Notes under the pieces: model-generated
What the model was told of the DNA's origin: nothing
Seen by the model: the letters and a program-made list of their open reading frames with translations, nothing else
Databases searched by the model: none
Shown here: positions 1 through 10,044 of the stretch, one piece after another
How the letters are laid out: each line of letters begins with the position of its first letter
Numbering within the stretch: position 1 is the first letter of the stretch
Origin: Polymorphospora lycopeni
Lineage (GTDB): Bacteria > Actinomycetota > Actinomycetes > Mycobacteriales > Micromonosporaceae
Reading direction: 5' to 3'
Length of the DNA: 64,000 nt
NCBI RefSeq assembly: GCF_042237075.1
Contig: NZ_JBCGDC010000026.1
Location: 1-64,000 of the forward strand
Program-made: the position numbers and the translations under genes

Positions 1-64
1 CGACACTGACCACAATGAACTAACTTACGACAACCACAGAAGGTTGCGAAACGCCGTTGCAGTA

Positions 65-1087
65 CTAGAAGCGATCGGGGCGGCAACCCGACAACGTCGG
101 CTCGTCGATGCCGTCGACCAGTTCCCGCGCGATGAGGCGACCCATGGCCGGGGCAAGCGTGACCGCCGAGTGCATCACCGCCAGGTAGAGACCGGGTACG
201 TCGGCGACCGGACCGACGATCGGCTCACCGTCGGCCGGCATCGGGCGTACTCCGAGCCGTGTGCCGAGCAGCTCGACGCTCCCGGCACCACGGAAAGTGG
301 ACCGGACGGCGGCAAGGGTCCGTGCGGGCGAGTCCGCGGCGGCGATCAGCCGGTCCGCGGCGACCGGCCGGAGATCGAAGTCCTCAGTGTTGACCACGGT
401 ACGGACCAGGCCGGCCGGCGCGCGAAGCCGGAAGAGCGGGCACGGTGAAGGCTCGACCGGGACACGCACGCCGAGCGACGCGCCGAGCGCGGCCGTGGCA
501 ACGCCGGCCGCCAACACCACAGTCGTACCGGACAGGGGTCCTACGGCCGTCTCGACTCCGGCCACCTGGCCCGCCGCATCCCGGCGGACCGCGGTGACCG
601 CGGTGTCCAGATGTACCCGGGCGCCATGGGCGCGGGCGCCGGCGACCAGCCGCTCGGTCACGCCGACCGGGTCGACGGCGCCGTCGTCGGGTGCCCATAC
701 GGCCCACTCCGGGGGCTGTCGAAGGTTGGGCTCGAGCGTCATCACGGTGGCCGCGTCCACGATCTCCTGCCCGGGTCCGGCCTCCGGCACGCTGCCTTCC
801 GCGCGCCAGCTCAGTGAGCCGGACCAGGTCACCGGGAGTCCCGGCAACTCGGCCTCGACCCGGCGGTACTCCTCCGTCGCGGTGGCCCGGATCCCGGCCG
901 CCGGACCGGTACGTACGCCGGACGCTCCGACCCAGGCGAACGAGTCCGCCGTCACGCCGGCGCCTGGCCGCCCGGCATCGAGCAACGTCACGGCAGCGCC
1001 CGCCCGGGCGGTGTGGTAGGCCACCGACGCGCCGACGATGCCAGCTCCGACGACGACTATGTGCCTACCCACCGGTGCGCTCACCAC
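65..1087 (-). CDS. FAD-dependent oxidoreductase, DAO (glycine/D-amino-acid oxidase) family
   Basis: Probable flavoprotein amine or amino-acid oxidase of 340 residues. The N-terminus carries a Rossmann dinucleotide-binding motif, VVVGAGIVGASVAYHTARAG (about residues 11-30), followed by an acidic strand end (LLDAG), which is the classic FAD-binding start of the DAO family. Near the C-terminus the segment GVRPMPADGEPIVGPV followed by GLYLAVMHSAVTLAPAMGRLIA matches the second FAD-contacting region of this family. Length is close to the usual 350-400. The start is GTG at 1087, with a second GTG directly after it. It stands alone, with no clear operon partner, so the substrate cannot be named. Confidence 0.85.
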   Translation of the reverse strand: MVSAPVGRHIVVVGAGIVGASVAYHTARAGAAVTLLDAGRPGAGVTADSFAWVGASGVRTGPAAGIRATATEEYRRVEAELPGLPVTWSGSLSWRAEGSVPEAGPGQEIVDAATVMTLEPNLRQPPEWAVWAPDDGAVDPVGVTERLVAGARAHGARVHLDTAVTAVRRDAAGQVAGVETAVGPLSGTTVVLAAGVATAALGASLGVRVPVEPSPCPLFRLRAPAGLVRTVVNTEDFDLRPVAADRLIAAADSPARTLAAVRSTFRGAGSVELLGTRLGVRPMPADGEPIVGPVADVPGLYLAVMHSAVTLAPAMGRLIARELVDGIDEPTLSGCRPDRF

Positions 1088-1248
1088 GTTGACGACCCTA
1101 CTGTCCGCAGCGGCTCCGTCCGTGCGGCCTGACGGGTCGCCGCCCGCTGACCCGGTAGGCGGGATTCATACGCGGAACACTGGCAGTGCGCGTGGTGTGC
1201 CGCTCCCCCGCCGGACGCGGTGGAGCGGCACGCCTGTCGCGGCCTCCG

Positions 1249-1788
1249 TTACCGCCGGACCTTCAGCCAGATGGTCGGTACGGGACCCTGCGCGGTCGTG
1301 ACCTCGTCCATCCGCACATGGGCGCCACCGGGGTGGTGGAACAGGCGTACGCCGTCGCCCAGCAGTACGGGTGCGATGAACACCAGGATCTCGTCGAGCA
1401 GGCCCGCCGCCAGGCACTGGGCGGCGACGTCCGCGCCGAGGACGTTGACGTACCGGTCGCCGGCGGCGGCCTTGGCCGCGGCCACTCCGCTGGTCAGGTC
1501 GTCGACGAAGGTGGTGTCGGGTACGGGCTTGGTGGGCGGCCGGTGGGTGAGCACGAACTGCGGACCGGTCCACTGGCCGCCGAAGGCGCCTTCCTTGTCG
1601 GTGTCGCGGTTCGGGTCGTCGCCGTAGTAGGTGCGGGCGCCGATGAGCAGCGCGCCGATCTTCCCGACGAGGTCGTCGGCCACCGGGTTGGGGCCGCCGA
1701 CGTGCTCGGCGAGCCAGGACATGTCACCGCCGGGGCCGGCGATGTAGCCGTCGAGTGACATGGTCGCGGAGTAGAGAACTCTGGTCAT
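1249..1788 (-). CDS. Dihydrofolate reductase family protein (RibD C-terminal-like)
   Basis: A 179-residue single-domain protein beginning MTRVLYSATMSLDGYIAGPGGDMSWL in form (only the first residues are quoted here as MTRVLYSATMSLDGYIAG), the typical start of stand-alone RibD_C/DHFR-like reductases. Later segments such as GALLIGARTYYG and YVNVLGADVAAQCLAAGLLDE fit the NADPH-binding fold. Such proteins are usually annotated as deaminase/reductase of unknown substrate, not as true folate reductases. It lies 30 bp downstream of the sigma-factor gene on the same strand, so co-transcription with that regulator is likely. The ATG at 1788 fits the conserved N-terminus. Confidence 0.8.
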   Translation of the reverse strand: MTRVLYSATMSLDGYIAGPGGDMSWLAEHVGGPNPVADDLVGKIGALLIGARTYYGDDPNRDTDKEGAFGGQWTGPQFVLTHRPPTKPVPDTTFVDDLTSGVAAAKAAAGDRYVNVLGADVAAQCLAAGLLDEILVFIAPVLLGDGVRLFHHPGGAHVRMDEVTTAQGPVPTIWLKVRR

Positions 1789-1818
1789 GCTTCTTGAGAC
1801 TACGGTCGCCCGGAAAAA

Positions 1819-2817
1819 CTATCGGTCGAGGCGCGGTGGCAGCCGGAACGCCGGGAAGAGGGCCGGATTGTGGAATGCGGTGATCTCCGTGATCTGGCCT
1901 TTCTCGACGCACAGCACCCCGATCGCGAACGGCGCGTACGAGTGCTCTTCGGGGCGTCGTACGTAGGCCGCGGCGGCGAGCTGGCCGTTGGCCCGTGCCG
2001 GCAGCATCCGGAACGTGCCCACGTACTCGGGCGAGTCGGGGTCCCAGCTCGTCGACAGTGCCGCGAGCACCCCCGGTCGGCCGGCGAGCCATTCCGGGTA
2101 CGGCGGCATCGTCGTTCTTACGTCCTCGGCCAGCAGTTCGGCGATCTCGTTGAGGTCGCACCGTTCGGCCGCCGGCATGTATCGGCGTAGCACCATGCGC
2201 TCCTCGTCGGTGGGCGGGGCGGACGGTGCCCAGTCGGCCCGGCCCGGTGGCAGGTGCTTGCGCAGGGTCGCTCGTGCCCGTTGCAGCGCGCTGTTGACGG
2301 ATGCGACGGTGCCGTCCAGTGCCTGGGCCGCCTGCCGGATCGGCCAGCCGAGCACGTCGTGCAGGATCACCGCGGCGCGCTGCCGGGGTGGCAGGTGTTG
2401 GATCGCGGCCAGGAACGCCAACTCCAGCGTCTCCTTCGCGACGACCCTCGCTTCCGGCTCGTCGGAGTGCGGCGCGACCGGCTCCCACAGGTGGTCGGGA
2501 AACGGTTGCAGCCAGGAGGGGTCGACGACGGCGGGTTGCGGCTGGCCCGGGTCGTACGGCGGTCCGACGTGGTGTGGGAGCACGCGCCGCGCCCGACCGG
2601 TGAGGGCGTCGAGGCAGGCGTTGGTCGCGATCCGGTAGAGCCAGGCGCGGATCGACGAGCGCCCCTGGAATCCGTGCCGGCCCCGCCAGGCCCGCAGCAA
2701 CGTCTCCTGAACCAGGTCTTCCGCTTCGTCGAAGGAGCCGAGCATCCGGTAGCAGTGCACCCGCAGCTCGCCCCGGTGCCGCTCGATGAGGTCGGCGAAG
2801 TCTTCGTCGTCGCTCAC
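1819..2817 (-). CDS. RNA polymerase sigma-70 factor with SnoaL-like C-terminal domain (ECF type)
   Basis: A 332-residue extracytoplasmic-function sigma factor, taking GTG at 2817 as start because the upstream extension is low-complexity Arg/Pro/Gly and the conserved part begins SDDEDFADLIERHRGEL. Region 2 is visible early (VHCYRMLGSFDEAEDLVQET, then AWLYRIATNACLDAL) and region 4 near residues 145-195 (LPPRQRAAVILHDVLGWPIR). The remainder (about residues 205-325) is a SnoaL/NTF2-like domain found in ECF41/SigJ-like factors, where it modulates activity in place of a separate anti-sigma factor. The DHFR-like gene follows closely and may be its target or partner; that is inference. Confidence 0.85.
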   Translation of the reverse strand: MSDDEDFADLIERHRGELRVHCYRMLGSFDEAEDLVQETLLRAWRGRHGFQGRSSIRAWLYRIATNACLDALTGRARRVLPHHVGPPYDPGQPQPAVVDPSWLQPFPDHLWEPVAPHSDEPEARVVAKETLELAFLAAIQHLPPRQRAAVILHDVLGWPIRQAAQALDGTVASVNSALQRARATLRKHLPPGRADWAPSAPPTDEERMVLRRYMPAAERCDLNEIAELLAEDVRTTMPPYPEWLAGRPGVLAALSTSWDPDSPEYVGTFRMLPARANGQLAAAAYVRRPEEHSYAPFAIGVLCVEKGQITEITAFHNPALFPAFRLPPRLDR

Positions 2818-2954
2818 CCGGCGACCGTACCGAACCGGCCCGGGCCCGGCTCGCCCCGCACCCGCCGAACGTGGCCGCAACCTGCACTTATGGCGGACGG
2901 TAGCCGGCCTTCCGTGCGCTAGCATCCGAAACAAGATCACCGCCGGGAGGGTGA

Positions 2955-3749
2955 ATGGTCCTCAACGTGCCATCCGCAGCGACGGACCGCGACGACCCGC
3001 GGGGTCGGCCGGAGATCGACGTATTCCTCGACACCCTGCAGGACGTGCCACCGCACGCGCTGACCGCCTGCCAGGGCTGGACCGCGCACGAGGTCGTGGC
3101 CCACCTGGTCTCCGGTGTAGAACTCCTGACCGAGCAGGCCCGGGCCCATCTCGAGGGACGGCCCGCTCCGGCGGTGACCGACTGGGCGGCGCGGGAGCTG
3201 CCGTACCAGGCGCTGGACGACCGGGTGCTGCGCCGCCGGCTGGAGACCGGCGAACGGGAGATGACCGAACTCTTCAAGCACCTTGCCGCCCCCGATCCGA
3301 CCGCGGCGGTTCCCGGGTTGGGATGGGGCATGCCGGTCGGGGAACTGGTCCTGCACATGCGGCAGGAGTTCGCCGTGCACCGCTGGGACCTCGTCGGCGA
3401 CGACGGCCAGGGCGACGAGGTGCTGGCCCGGCCCGAACTGCTCGCGCACTCGGTACGGATGCTGCAGAACTCGCTGCTCGCAACCGGTCTGGCCGGTGCG
3501 GGCGGAACCGGGGCCGACTTCGCCGCCCGGCTGCGGTGCCCCGAGCAGCCCGATCTCGTCGTCGAGGTACGGCGCGGCGAGGGGCGGTTCGCGCTGGTCG
3601 AACCCGACGACGGTCCGGCGGTGGAGACGGATCCGGCGGCCCGGCTGCTGCTGTTGTGGGGCCGCCGCCCCTCGGATCCCCGGCGGGTCCGCAGCGGGCT
3701 GCCGCCGGGCCAGTTACAGCGGTTGCAGCAGTTGCTGTGCGGATTCTGA
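2955..3749 (+). CDS. Maleylpyruvate isomerase family mycothiol-dependent protein
   Basis: 264-residue member of the DinB-like MDMPI superfamily of actinobacteria. The N-terminal half has the family signature LTACQGWTAHEVVAHLVSGV, in which the WT.H..VAHL pattern is the helix contributing a metal ligand. Two further histidines come in LHMRQEFAVHRWDL. The C-terminal half is the small alpha/beta domain common to this group, ending around LLLLWGRRPSD. The exact reaction is unknown: only a few members isomerise maleylpyruvate with mycothiol. The ATG at 2955 follows a GGGAGGG tract a few bases upstream. The deazaflavin-type gene at 3788 follows on the same strand and may be co-transcribed. Confidence 0.8.
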   Translation: MVLNVPSAATDRDDPRGRPEIDVFLDTLQDVPPHALTACQGWTAHEVVAHLVSGVELLTEQARAHLEGRPAPAVTDWAARELPYQALDDRVLRRRLETGEREMTELFKHLAAPDPTAAVPGLGWGMPVGELVLHMRQEFAVHRWDLVGDDGQGDEVLARPELLAHSVRMLQNSLLATGLAGAGGTGADFAARLRCPEQPDLVVEVRRGEGRFALVEPDDGPAVETDPAARLLLLWGRRPSDPRRVRSGLPPGQLQRLQQLLCGF

Positions 3750-3787
3750 ACCGCACCGGTGATCGGTCGGTCACCGGCGGAATAGTG

Positions 3788-4246
3788 ATGCCGGATGGAC
3801 GGTTGGGGCCAGTTGTGACGACGAATCCCGAAATGAGCCCGACCGACTGGGTCCGCAGGCAGACCGAGCAGATCCTCACGCAGGGCACCACCGAGGGCAT
3901 ATTGATCTTGGATCGCCCGATCGTGCTGGTGACGACGACCGGCGCGCGGACCGGCAAGGAGCGCTACGTCCCCGTCATGCGGGTCGAGCACGACGGCCGG
4001 TACGCGATGGTCGCGTCCAAGGGCGGCAGCCCCGAACACCCTTCCTGGTATCACAATGTGAAGGCGAACCCGGCCCTGACGCTGCAGGACGGCACCGCGA
4101 TCGACCCGTACGTCGCCCGCGAGGTGGCCGGCGCCGAGCGCGACGAATGGTGGGCGCGGGCCGTCGCGGCCTTCCCGCCGTACGCCGAGTACGAGACCAA
4201 GACCGAGCGTCTGATCCCCGTCTTCGTCCTGGAGCCGGCCGGCTGA
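3788..4246 (+). CDS. Deazaflavin (F420)-dependent nitroreductase family protein
   Basis: 152-residue protein of the DDN/F420H2-dependent reductase family. Recognisable pieces are PIVLVTTTGARTGKERYVPVM, where TTGARTGK contacts the cofactor phosphate, and the segment YAMVASKGGSPEHPSWYHN, which is almost invariant in the family, followed by VKANPALTLQDG. The family uses deazaflavin F420, a cofactor of actinobacteria, to reduce nitro groups or activated double bonds. The ATG at 3788 was chosen because the family starts a short distance before the DWVRRQTEQI helix. It follows the MDMPI-like gene by about 40 bp. Confidence 0.85.
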   Translation: MPDGRLGPVVTTNPEMSPTDWVRRQTEQILTQGTTEGILILDRPIVLVTTTGARTGKERYVPVMRVEHDGRYAMVASKGGSPEHPSWYHNVKANPALTLQDGTAIDPYVAREVAGAERDEWWARAVAAFPPYAEYETKTERLIPVFVLEPAG

Positions 4247-4525
4247 TCCGTGCCGCGTCACGGCCGCGCCGGGCCGGGTCCGACACCTCGCTCCACATGA
4301 TCACCTGGCTCGGGCGGCCGTCAGCCGCGGGCTGGAGGACCGGGTCTACGTCAACAGCGCCCGGCCTGACCCCAGCGCTGTCCCATGCCACTACTGCCGC
4401 CGGCGATAGTGGATTTTGGACGTATATGCACCGGATGAGATCAATGCAACTGGTGCACCCGGCAACTGGGAACGCGCGCGAAAGAATCATCACGCAGGGT
4501 GACGGTACGTGCCTGAAGCGGAACA

Positions 4526-4567
4526 CTCCCGAATCGGAGCGGTCGACCGGCCGCTCCGATTCGGGAG
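4526..4567 (+). promoter_or_regulatory. Perfect 17-bp inverted repeat in the leader of the serine protease gene
   Basis: Left arm CTCCCGAATCGGAGCGG at 4526-4542, 8-nt loop, right arm CCGCTCCGATTCGGGAG at 4551-4567, with no mismatch. The ATG of the protease is at 4582, and the purine-rich ribosome binding sequence GGGAGGA begins inside the right arm. When folded, the Shine-Dalgarno would be partly sequestered. It could be a translational control hairpin, a repressor site, or the terminator of an upstream transcript. Confidence 0.65.
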
Positions 4568-4581
4568 GAAGAGGCCCGCAC

Positions 4582-5835
4582 ATGATCATGATCGGAGCAC
4601 AGTCCTCGGCTCGGCGTGCGATGCCGCGTCGCGCCCTGGTCACGGTGGGCGTCGCCGTGCTCGTCGCCGCGTCGCTCGCCGGTCCGGCGCCGGCAGCACC
4701 CCCGGCGGTCGACGCCAGGCCCACCGCACCCGGCGCGGGGCCGGTCGGCGCCGTACCCGGCGGGTTCGCCACCTGGTCGGAACTGATCGACGTCCAGACC
4801 CGACTCAACACCGCGGCAGAGAAGATCGCCTCGGCCAGGAACGCCGGCTTCGCCGGAATCGTGGCCGCTCCGGAGAACCGCGAGGTACGGGTCTACTGGA
4901 AGGGTGATCCCGGTGCGACGGTGCGTTCACTGATCACCGACCTGAACCGCACCGTCCCGGTGAGACTGCTGCCGGCCCGGTTCTCGGAGGTCGAACTCGC
5001 CGGCGCGGCCCGCCGGCTCGCCGCCGTACCGAACGTCGTCAACGTCATCCCGAAGGTCGACGGAAGCGGCGTCCAACTGACCGTCACCGACGACAGCGCA
5101 CAGGTCGCCATGGCGCCGGCCGTACGCGAGTCCGCCGTCCCGGTCTCGGTCGTGACCGGTGAGCGGCCGGTGGCCACCCACAGCCGGCAGGCCGACATTT
5201 CCCCCTACTACGGCGGGGGCCGGTTCTGGTCACCGATCGGTGCGTGCAGCACCGGCTTCGCGATCAACCTGGGCGGCCCCCAGCAAATGCTCACCGCCGG
5301 TCACTGCGGCGAGAACGGTCAGACCGTCACCACCGGCGCCGGCGTCCCCATGGGCAGCATCCACAGCAAGATCCTCTGCCAGGACATCGAGATCATCGAC
5401 GCCCCCTCCTTCGGCCGGGTCTTCAAAGACTTCGCACCGGGTAGCGTGGCCATCAGCGGCACCGCCGACAGCTTCGTCGGCAACTGGGTCATCCCCAACG
5501 GAGCCTCCAGTGGCGAACTCAGTGGCGTCCAGGTCACCGCGGTCAACCTCTTCCTCGCCGTCAACGGCATCCCGTGCGACACCGTCGGACCGCTGATCCA
5601 GGCCCGACAGGTCGCCGGCCGGTGCGCCGTCGCGCCGGGGGACAGCGGCGGCCCGGTGATCGCCTACCGGCCCGACGGCACAGCGAACGCCCTCGGCACC
5701 ATCACCGCCGGCCAGAACCCCGTCCCGAACAGCGCCTGCCCCAGCGCCATCTACGCCCCGGGCTACAACTACGTGTACTACGTCCCGATCAACGCCTCGT
5801 TGCGCACCTACGGCGTTTCGATCGCCACCGGCTGA
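4582..5835 (+). CDS. Secreted chymotrypsin-like serine protease (S1 family, streptogrisin-like) with pro-domain
   Basis: 417-residue exported protease. After MIMIGAQSSARRAMPRRALV comes a hydrophobic signal sequence (VGVAVLVAASLAGPAPAAPP). Residues about 55-185 form a pro-region with the motif FATWSELIDVQTRLNTAAEK. The catalytic domain shows CSTGFAI, the histidine box LTAGHCG and the nucleophile box GDSGGPV near the C-terminus. The ATG at 4582 has GGGAGGA upstream. A clear paralogue lies at 42801-44078, with a matching pro-region (FASWAEVYQLQTRLNAAAE) and matching His and Ser boxes. It is probably an extracellular nutrient-scavenging enzyme; the catalytic Asp was not assigned with confidence. 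Confidence 0.85.
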   Translation: MIMIGAQSSARRAMPRRALVTVGVAVLVAASLAGPAPAAPPAVDARPTAPGAGPVGAVPGGFATWSELIDVQTRLNTAAEKIASARNAGFAGIVAAPENREVRVYWKGDPGATVRSLITDLNRTVPVRLLPARFSEVELAGAARRLAAVPNVVNVIPKVDGSGVQLTVTDDSAQVAMAPAVRESAVPVSVVTGERPVATHSRQADISPYYGGGRFWSPIGACSTGFAINLGGPQQMLTAGHCGENGQTVTTGAGVPMGSIHSKILCQDIEIIDAPSFGRVFKDFAPGSVAISGTADSFVGNWVIPNGASSGELSGVQVTAVNLFLAVNGIPCDTVGPLIQARQVAGRCAVAPGDSGGPVIAYRPDGTANALGTITAGQNPVPNSACPSAIYAPGYNYVYYVPINASLRTYGVSIATG

Positions 5836-6087
5836 TCGCGTACGCACCGGGCCCGTCGGCTCCGCCGGCCGGCCGGCCCGGTGTTCGCCCGGTCTCGCCG
5901 CAGCCGGAGGCACGGGTCATGATCGTGGTGGTGGGACGGGCAGCGCGGTTCGGAGGAGCGGAGTGGACGACTACGAGTGTCTAGCGGAAGCCTTCGCGGC
6001 TGCCGTTGATCCGACGGCCGATAAGGGCGAGCCCCCTTCTGCGCTCCGGTGACCCGGACGAGGTCGACCAGACGGATGGCGGCGTTG

Positions 6088-6516
6088 TCAGGCGGTCAGC
6101 AGCAGGATTCCCGCAGAGATCAGGGCGATGACCTTGATCATCTCCAGGGCGATGTAGGCGTGGTGGCTACGTGACCGGGGCGCATCGTGACCGGCAAGAA
6201 CGCGGTCCGACCGGCGGGTCAGCCGTGGCCGGACCAGGGCGAGCTGAACGATCAGCACGACCACGGCCACCGTCGCGGCGGTGACCGCGCCGCGCGACGG
6301 CTGGCCGGCGACGAACGCGACGACGAGTACGGCGGCGAGCACGACTTCGACGGTGTTGAGGGCGCGGAAGACGAGCCGGCCGATACCGAGCCCGATCGGC
6401 AGGGTGACGCCGGGAGCGCGGAACTTCAACGGTGCTTCCAGGAACGAGATGGCCAGCACCATGCCGAGCCACACGAAGGTCACCGCGGTGGCGACCGCTG
6501 GCGCGGGTGTCATCAC
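6088..6516 (-). CDS. Conserved four-helix membrane protein of unknown function
   Basis: 142-residue integral membrane protein. Hydrophobic segments are visible at about residues 8-26 (ATAVTFVWLGMVLAISFLEA), 55-72 (VEVVLAAVLVVAFVAG), 76-93 and 120-140 (ALEMIKVIALISAGILLLTA). The conserved-looking patch FLEAPLKFRAPGVTLPIGLG after helix 1 is typical of a family of small bacterial membrane proteins without assigned function. It is divergent from the TetR gene at 6639, with about 120 bp between starts. The palindrome at 6618-6633 lies in that gap, so the TetR protein may regulate it. Confidence 0.7.
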   Translation of the reverse strand: MMTPAPAVATAVTFVWLGMVLAISFLEAPLKFRAPGVTLPIGLGIGRLVFRALNTVEVVLAAVLVVAFVAGQPSRGAVTAATVAVVVLIVQLALVRPRLTRRSDRVLAGHDAPRSRSHHAYIALEMIKVIALISAGILLLTA

Positions 6517-6617
6517 TGCTCCCGTTCGACGAACTTTGACCCCGGGAGCAGGCTAGCAACCGTCCCCTCCTCCACCGCCGCGTGACGCCGGCCGGGGTCG
6601 CGCTTGCGCCGGCGGGT

Positions 6618-6633
6618 AAGTAAGTATTTACTT
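6618..6633. promoter_or_regulatory. Palindromic operator, probable TetR autoregulatory site
   Basis: AAGTAAGTATTTACTT: 6-bp arms AAGTAA/TTACTT around GTAT. It ends 5 bp before the GTG start of the TetR gene, in an A/T-rich patch that stands out against the surrounding high GC. Position and symmetry suit a TetR operator controlling its own gene and perhaps the divergent membrane protein gene. Confidence 0.6.
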
Positions 6634-6638
6634 TCTCC

Positions 6639-7214
6639 GTGAGTCGACGCGACGAGATCATCGACGTGGCCCTGCGTCTCTTCGCCGAGCGGGGCTACAA
6701 GGCCACCACGATCACCCAGATCGAGGCCGCCGCCGGCCTCTCCCCCGGCGCCGGCGGGCTCTACCGGCACATCGGATCGAAACGCGAACTGCTCGTCGCC
6801 GCCTTCGACCGGGTCCTCGACAGCCGCCGCGCCGCCCAGAACATGCCGAGAATCACCGACCTGGACGACCCACGCATCGCGATCAGCGTCGCCGGCCGCG
6901 CCGTGCTCGCCTACGTCGCGGCCGACCGGGACCTCTACCGGCTCGTCCTGCGAGGCGGCGACCTGCCCGTCGACCTCTCCGACGTGTACCAGCGGCTGTT
7001 CCAACCCGGCTTCGACGAGGTCGCCGGGTGGCTGGCACAACTCGCCGGTGACCGGCCCGGGTTCGACGCGACGGCCGTCGCCGCCGTCGCCCTGTCGTCC
7101 CTGTTCTACTTCGCGATCAGCGAGTTCACCTACGGCTGCCCGCCCGGGCACGTCGAACAGGAACGGTTCCTCGCGGCCTGGACCGCGGGGCTGCTCGCCC
7201 AGCTCGGAGTCTGA
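6639..7214 (+). CDS. TetR/AcrR family transcriptional regulator
   Basis: 191-residue repressor-type regulator. The N-terminal helix-turn-helix is plain: RDEIIDVALRLFAERGYKAT, TITQIEAAAGLSPGAGGLYRHIGSKREL, the last part being the typical TetR recognition helix region. The C-terminal ligand domain is not diagnostic. The GTG at 6639 is only 5 bp beyond the palindrome, so the transcript may be nearly leaderless. The amidohydrolase gene begins 1 bp after its stop, so the two are one transcription unit and the regulator probably responds to a substrate or product of that enzyme (inference). Confidence 0.85.
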   Translation: MSRRDEIIDVALRLFAERGYKATTITQIEAAAGLSPGAGGLYRHIGSKRELLVAAFDRVLDSRRAAQNMPRITDLDDPRIAISVAGRAVLAYVAADRDLYRLVLRGGDLPVDLSDVYQRLFQPGFDEVAGWLAQLAGDRPGFDATAVAAVALSSLFYFAISEFTYGCPPGHVEQERFLAAWTAGLLAQLGV

Positions 7215-7215
7215 C

Positions 7216-8868
7216 GTGAGCACCGTCTTCAGCGGCGGCACGATCCGCACCATGGACCCGGTCCACCCGGTCGTCGACGCCGTGGCGATCGACGGCGGCG
7301 TGATCACCGCCGTCGGCGACGCGGACACCGTACGGGCCGCCGCCGGCCCCGGCGCCACCCACCACGACCTGGCCGGCCGCACCCTGCTGCCCGGCTTCGT
7401 CGACCCGCACCACCACCTCTACCTGGTGGCCGGCGACCGGTACACCCGAGCCTTCGACGACCACCCGGCGAGGCTGCGGGACCTCCTCGACCGGATCGCC
7501 GCCATCGCCCGCGCCGACACCGGCACCGGCTGGCTGCGCCTGCACGGCGTACGACCGCTCCTTTTGGCCGAGGGCCGCCTGCCGACCGCCGCCGAACTGG
7601 ACACCGCCTGCCCCAACCGGCCGCTGCACCTGCTATCGGTCAGCTACCACGAATCCACCATCAACTCCGCCGGACTGTCGGCGCTCGGATACGGCACCGC
7701 CACCCCCGACCCCGGCGGTGGCCACCTCGAACGGGACCGCCGCGGCCGCCCCACCGGTGTCCTCGTCGAACAGGCGAGCTTCATCGCCGAGTCACTCACC
7801 CGGCGCGCCACCACCGGAGACGCCGACTGGGTGGAACGCGCCACCGCACACAGCCGGCTCCTCGCCCGGCACGGCATCACCCGCATCGCGGACCTCGCCG
7901 TACCCCCGGAGGGGGCCGGCCGGTACGCCAGAGCCGCACCCGATCTCGCCGTCACCGTCCACCGCTGGCACGTCGGCGCCGCCGAGATCGGTGATCCCAC
8001 CATGCCCGACCTCGACCCCGACCAGGATCCCGGCCACCCCCGCACCCCGCTCGGCGGCTTCAAACTTCTCATCGACGGCGGCGAACGGTGCGACCTGTGC
8101 CTCACCGGCCGGCAGCTCCTCCGCTCCGCCGCCGGGATGCCGCTGGCGGTGCTGCGTCACGGCCGCCGGGCCCTCGCCCTGTCCCGCCGCGGCGGCACCC
8201 CGGTCCGTCGCCCGGACGGCCGCTGGCACAACGGCCTGCGTGTCCTGGACCGCGACCGGCTGACCACCGCCGTACGGGCGGCGGTCGCCCGGGGCCTGAC
8301 GCCGGCCCTGCACGCCGTCGGCAACGGCGCGGTGACCGACGCTCTGGACGCCGTCAACGGGCTCGGCGTCCCGGTCCGGATCGAGCACGCCATGATCTGT
8401 GGCCCCGCCACCGCGCGCCGACTCGCCGACTCGGGCGCACACGTTGTCGCCCAGCCGTCCTTCCTGTACGACCTCGGCGCGGAACTCACCATGCTGCCGC
8501 TGCCCGCCCCTCTGCGGCTGATTCCGCTGCGCACGATGCTCGACGCGGGCGTGCCGGTGGCGGCCAGCAGCGACTACCCGGCCGGCACGCTGTCACCACT
8601 GGCCGGCATCCAGGCCGCGGTCACCCGTCGCGTCGCCGGCGGCACGGTCGTCCATGCCGAGGAGGGACTCACCGTCGAACAGGCCCTCGCGGCGTACACC
8701 AGGGACGCCGCCGCGGCCCTGGGCATGGCCGGACGGGCCGGCGTGCTGCGTACCGGGGCCGCCGCCGACCTGATCGAACTCGACCGGGACCCGGTACGCG
8801 CCAACCCCGAGAGGATCGCCGGGATCAGGGTCACCGGCACCTGGTGCGCGGGCCGGCGCACCGCATGA
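7216..8868 (+). CDS. Metal-dependent amidohydrolase, YtcJ-like
   Basis: 550-residue amidohydrolase-superfamily enzyme. The start is taken as GTG at 7216, giving VSTVFSGGTIRTMDPVHPVV, the typical beta-sandwich opening of YtcJ-like enzymes. The metal-binding box LLPGFVDPHHHLYLV carries the HxH pair. Further conserved pieces are RIEHAMIC and SSDYPAGTLSPLAGIQ, the latter with the aspartate that closes the active site, followed by EEGLTVEQALAAYTRDAA. The family hydrolyses amides or cyclic C-N bonds; the substrate is unknown. It is coupled to the TetR gene upstream and convergent with the xylanase gene. Confidence 0.85.
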   Translation: MSTVFSGGTIRTMDPVHPVVDAVAIDGGVITAVGDADTVRAAAGPGATHHDLAGRTLLPGFVDPHHHLYLVAGDRYTRAFDDHPARLRDLLDRIAAIARADTGTGWLRLHGVRPLLLAEGRLPTAAELDTACPNRPLHLLSVSYHESTINSAGLSALGYGTATPDPGGGHLERDRRGRPTGVLVEQASFIAESLTRRATTGDADWVERATAHSRLLARHGITRIADLAVPPEGAGRYARAAPDLAVTVHRWHVGAAEIGDPTMPDLDPDQDPGHPRTPLGGFKLLIDGGERCDLCLTGRQLLRSAAGMPLAVLRHGRRALALSRRGGTPVRRPDGRWHNGLRVLDRDRLTTAVRAAVARGLTPALHAVGNGAVTDALDAVNGLGVPVRIEHAMICGPATARRLADSGAHVVAQPSFLYDLGAELTMLPLPAPLRLIPLRTMLDAGVPVAASSDYPAGTLSPLAGIQAAVTRRVAGGTVVHAEEGLTVEQALAAYTRDAAAALGMAGRAGVLRTGAAADLIELDRDPVRANPERIAGIRVTGTWCAGRRTA

Positions 8869-8952
8869 CCGGTGGCCGACCGTGGCGCGGCGCCCGGGGC
8901 GCGGCGGCCAGGAGCCGCCGGGCCCACAGGCGCCGGGGTGCCCGGCGGACGG

Positions 8953-9936
<984 letters not shown>

Positions 9937-10044
9937 GGGCATGATCCCTCCTTGGGACGGCTGGCGGGAACCAGGCAGCGTGATACGGCCCCGCGGGCTG
10001 TCGGCGGTCAGAGCGCCGGCCACCGCGCGCGGGCGTGGTAACAC

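Noticed and set aside
2888..4261. Long minus-strand frame opposite the MDMPI and nitroreductase genes
   Set aside because: Shadow of the two plus-strand genes; Arg/Ser-rich and without motifs.
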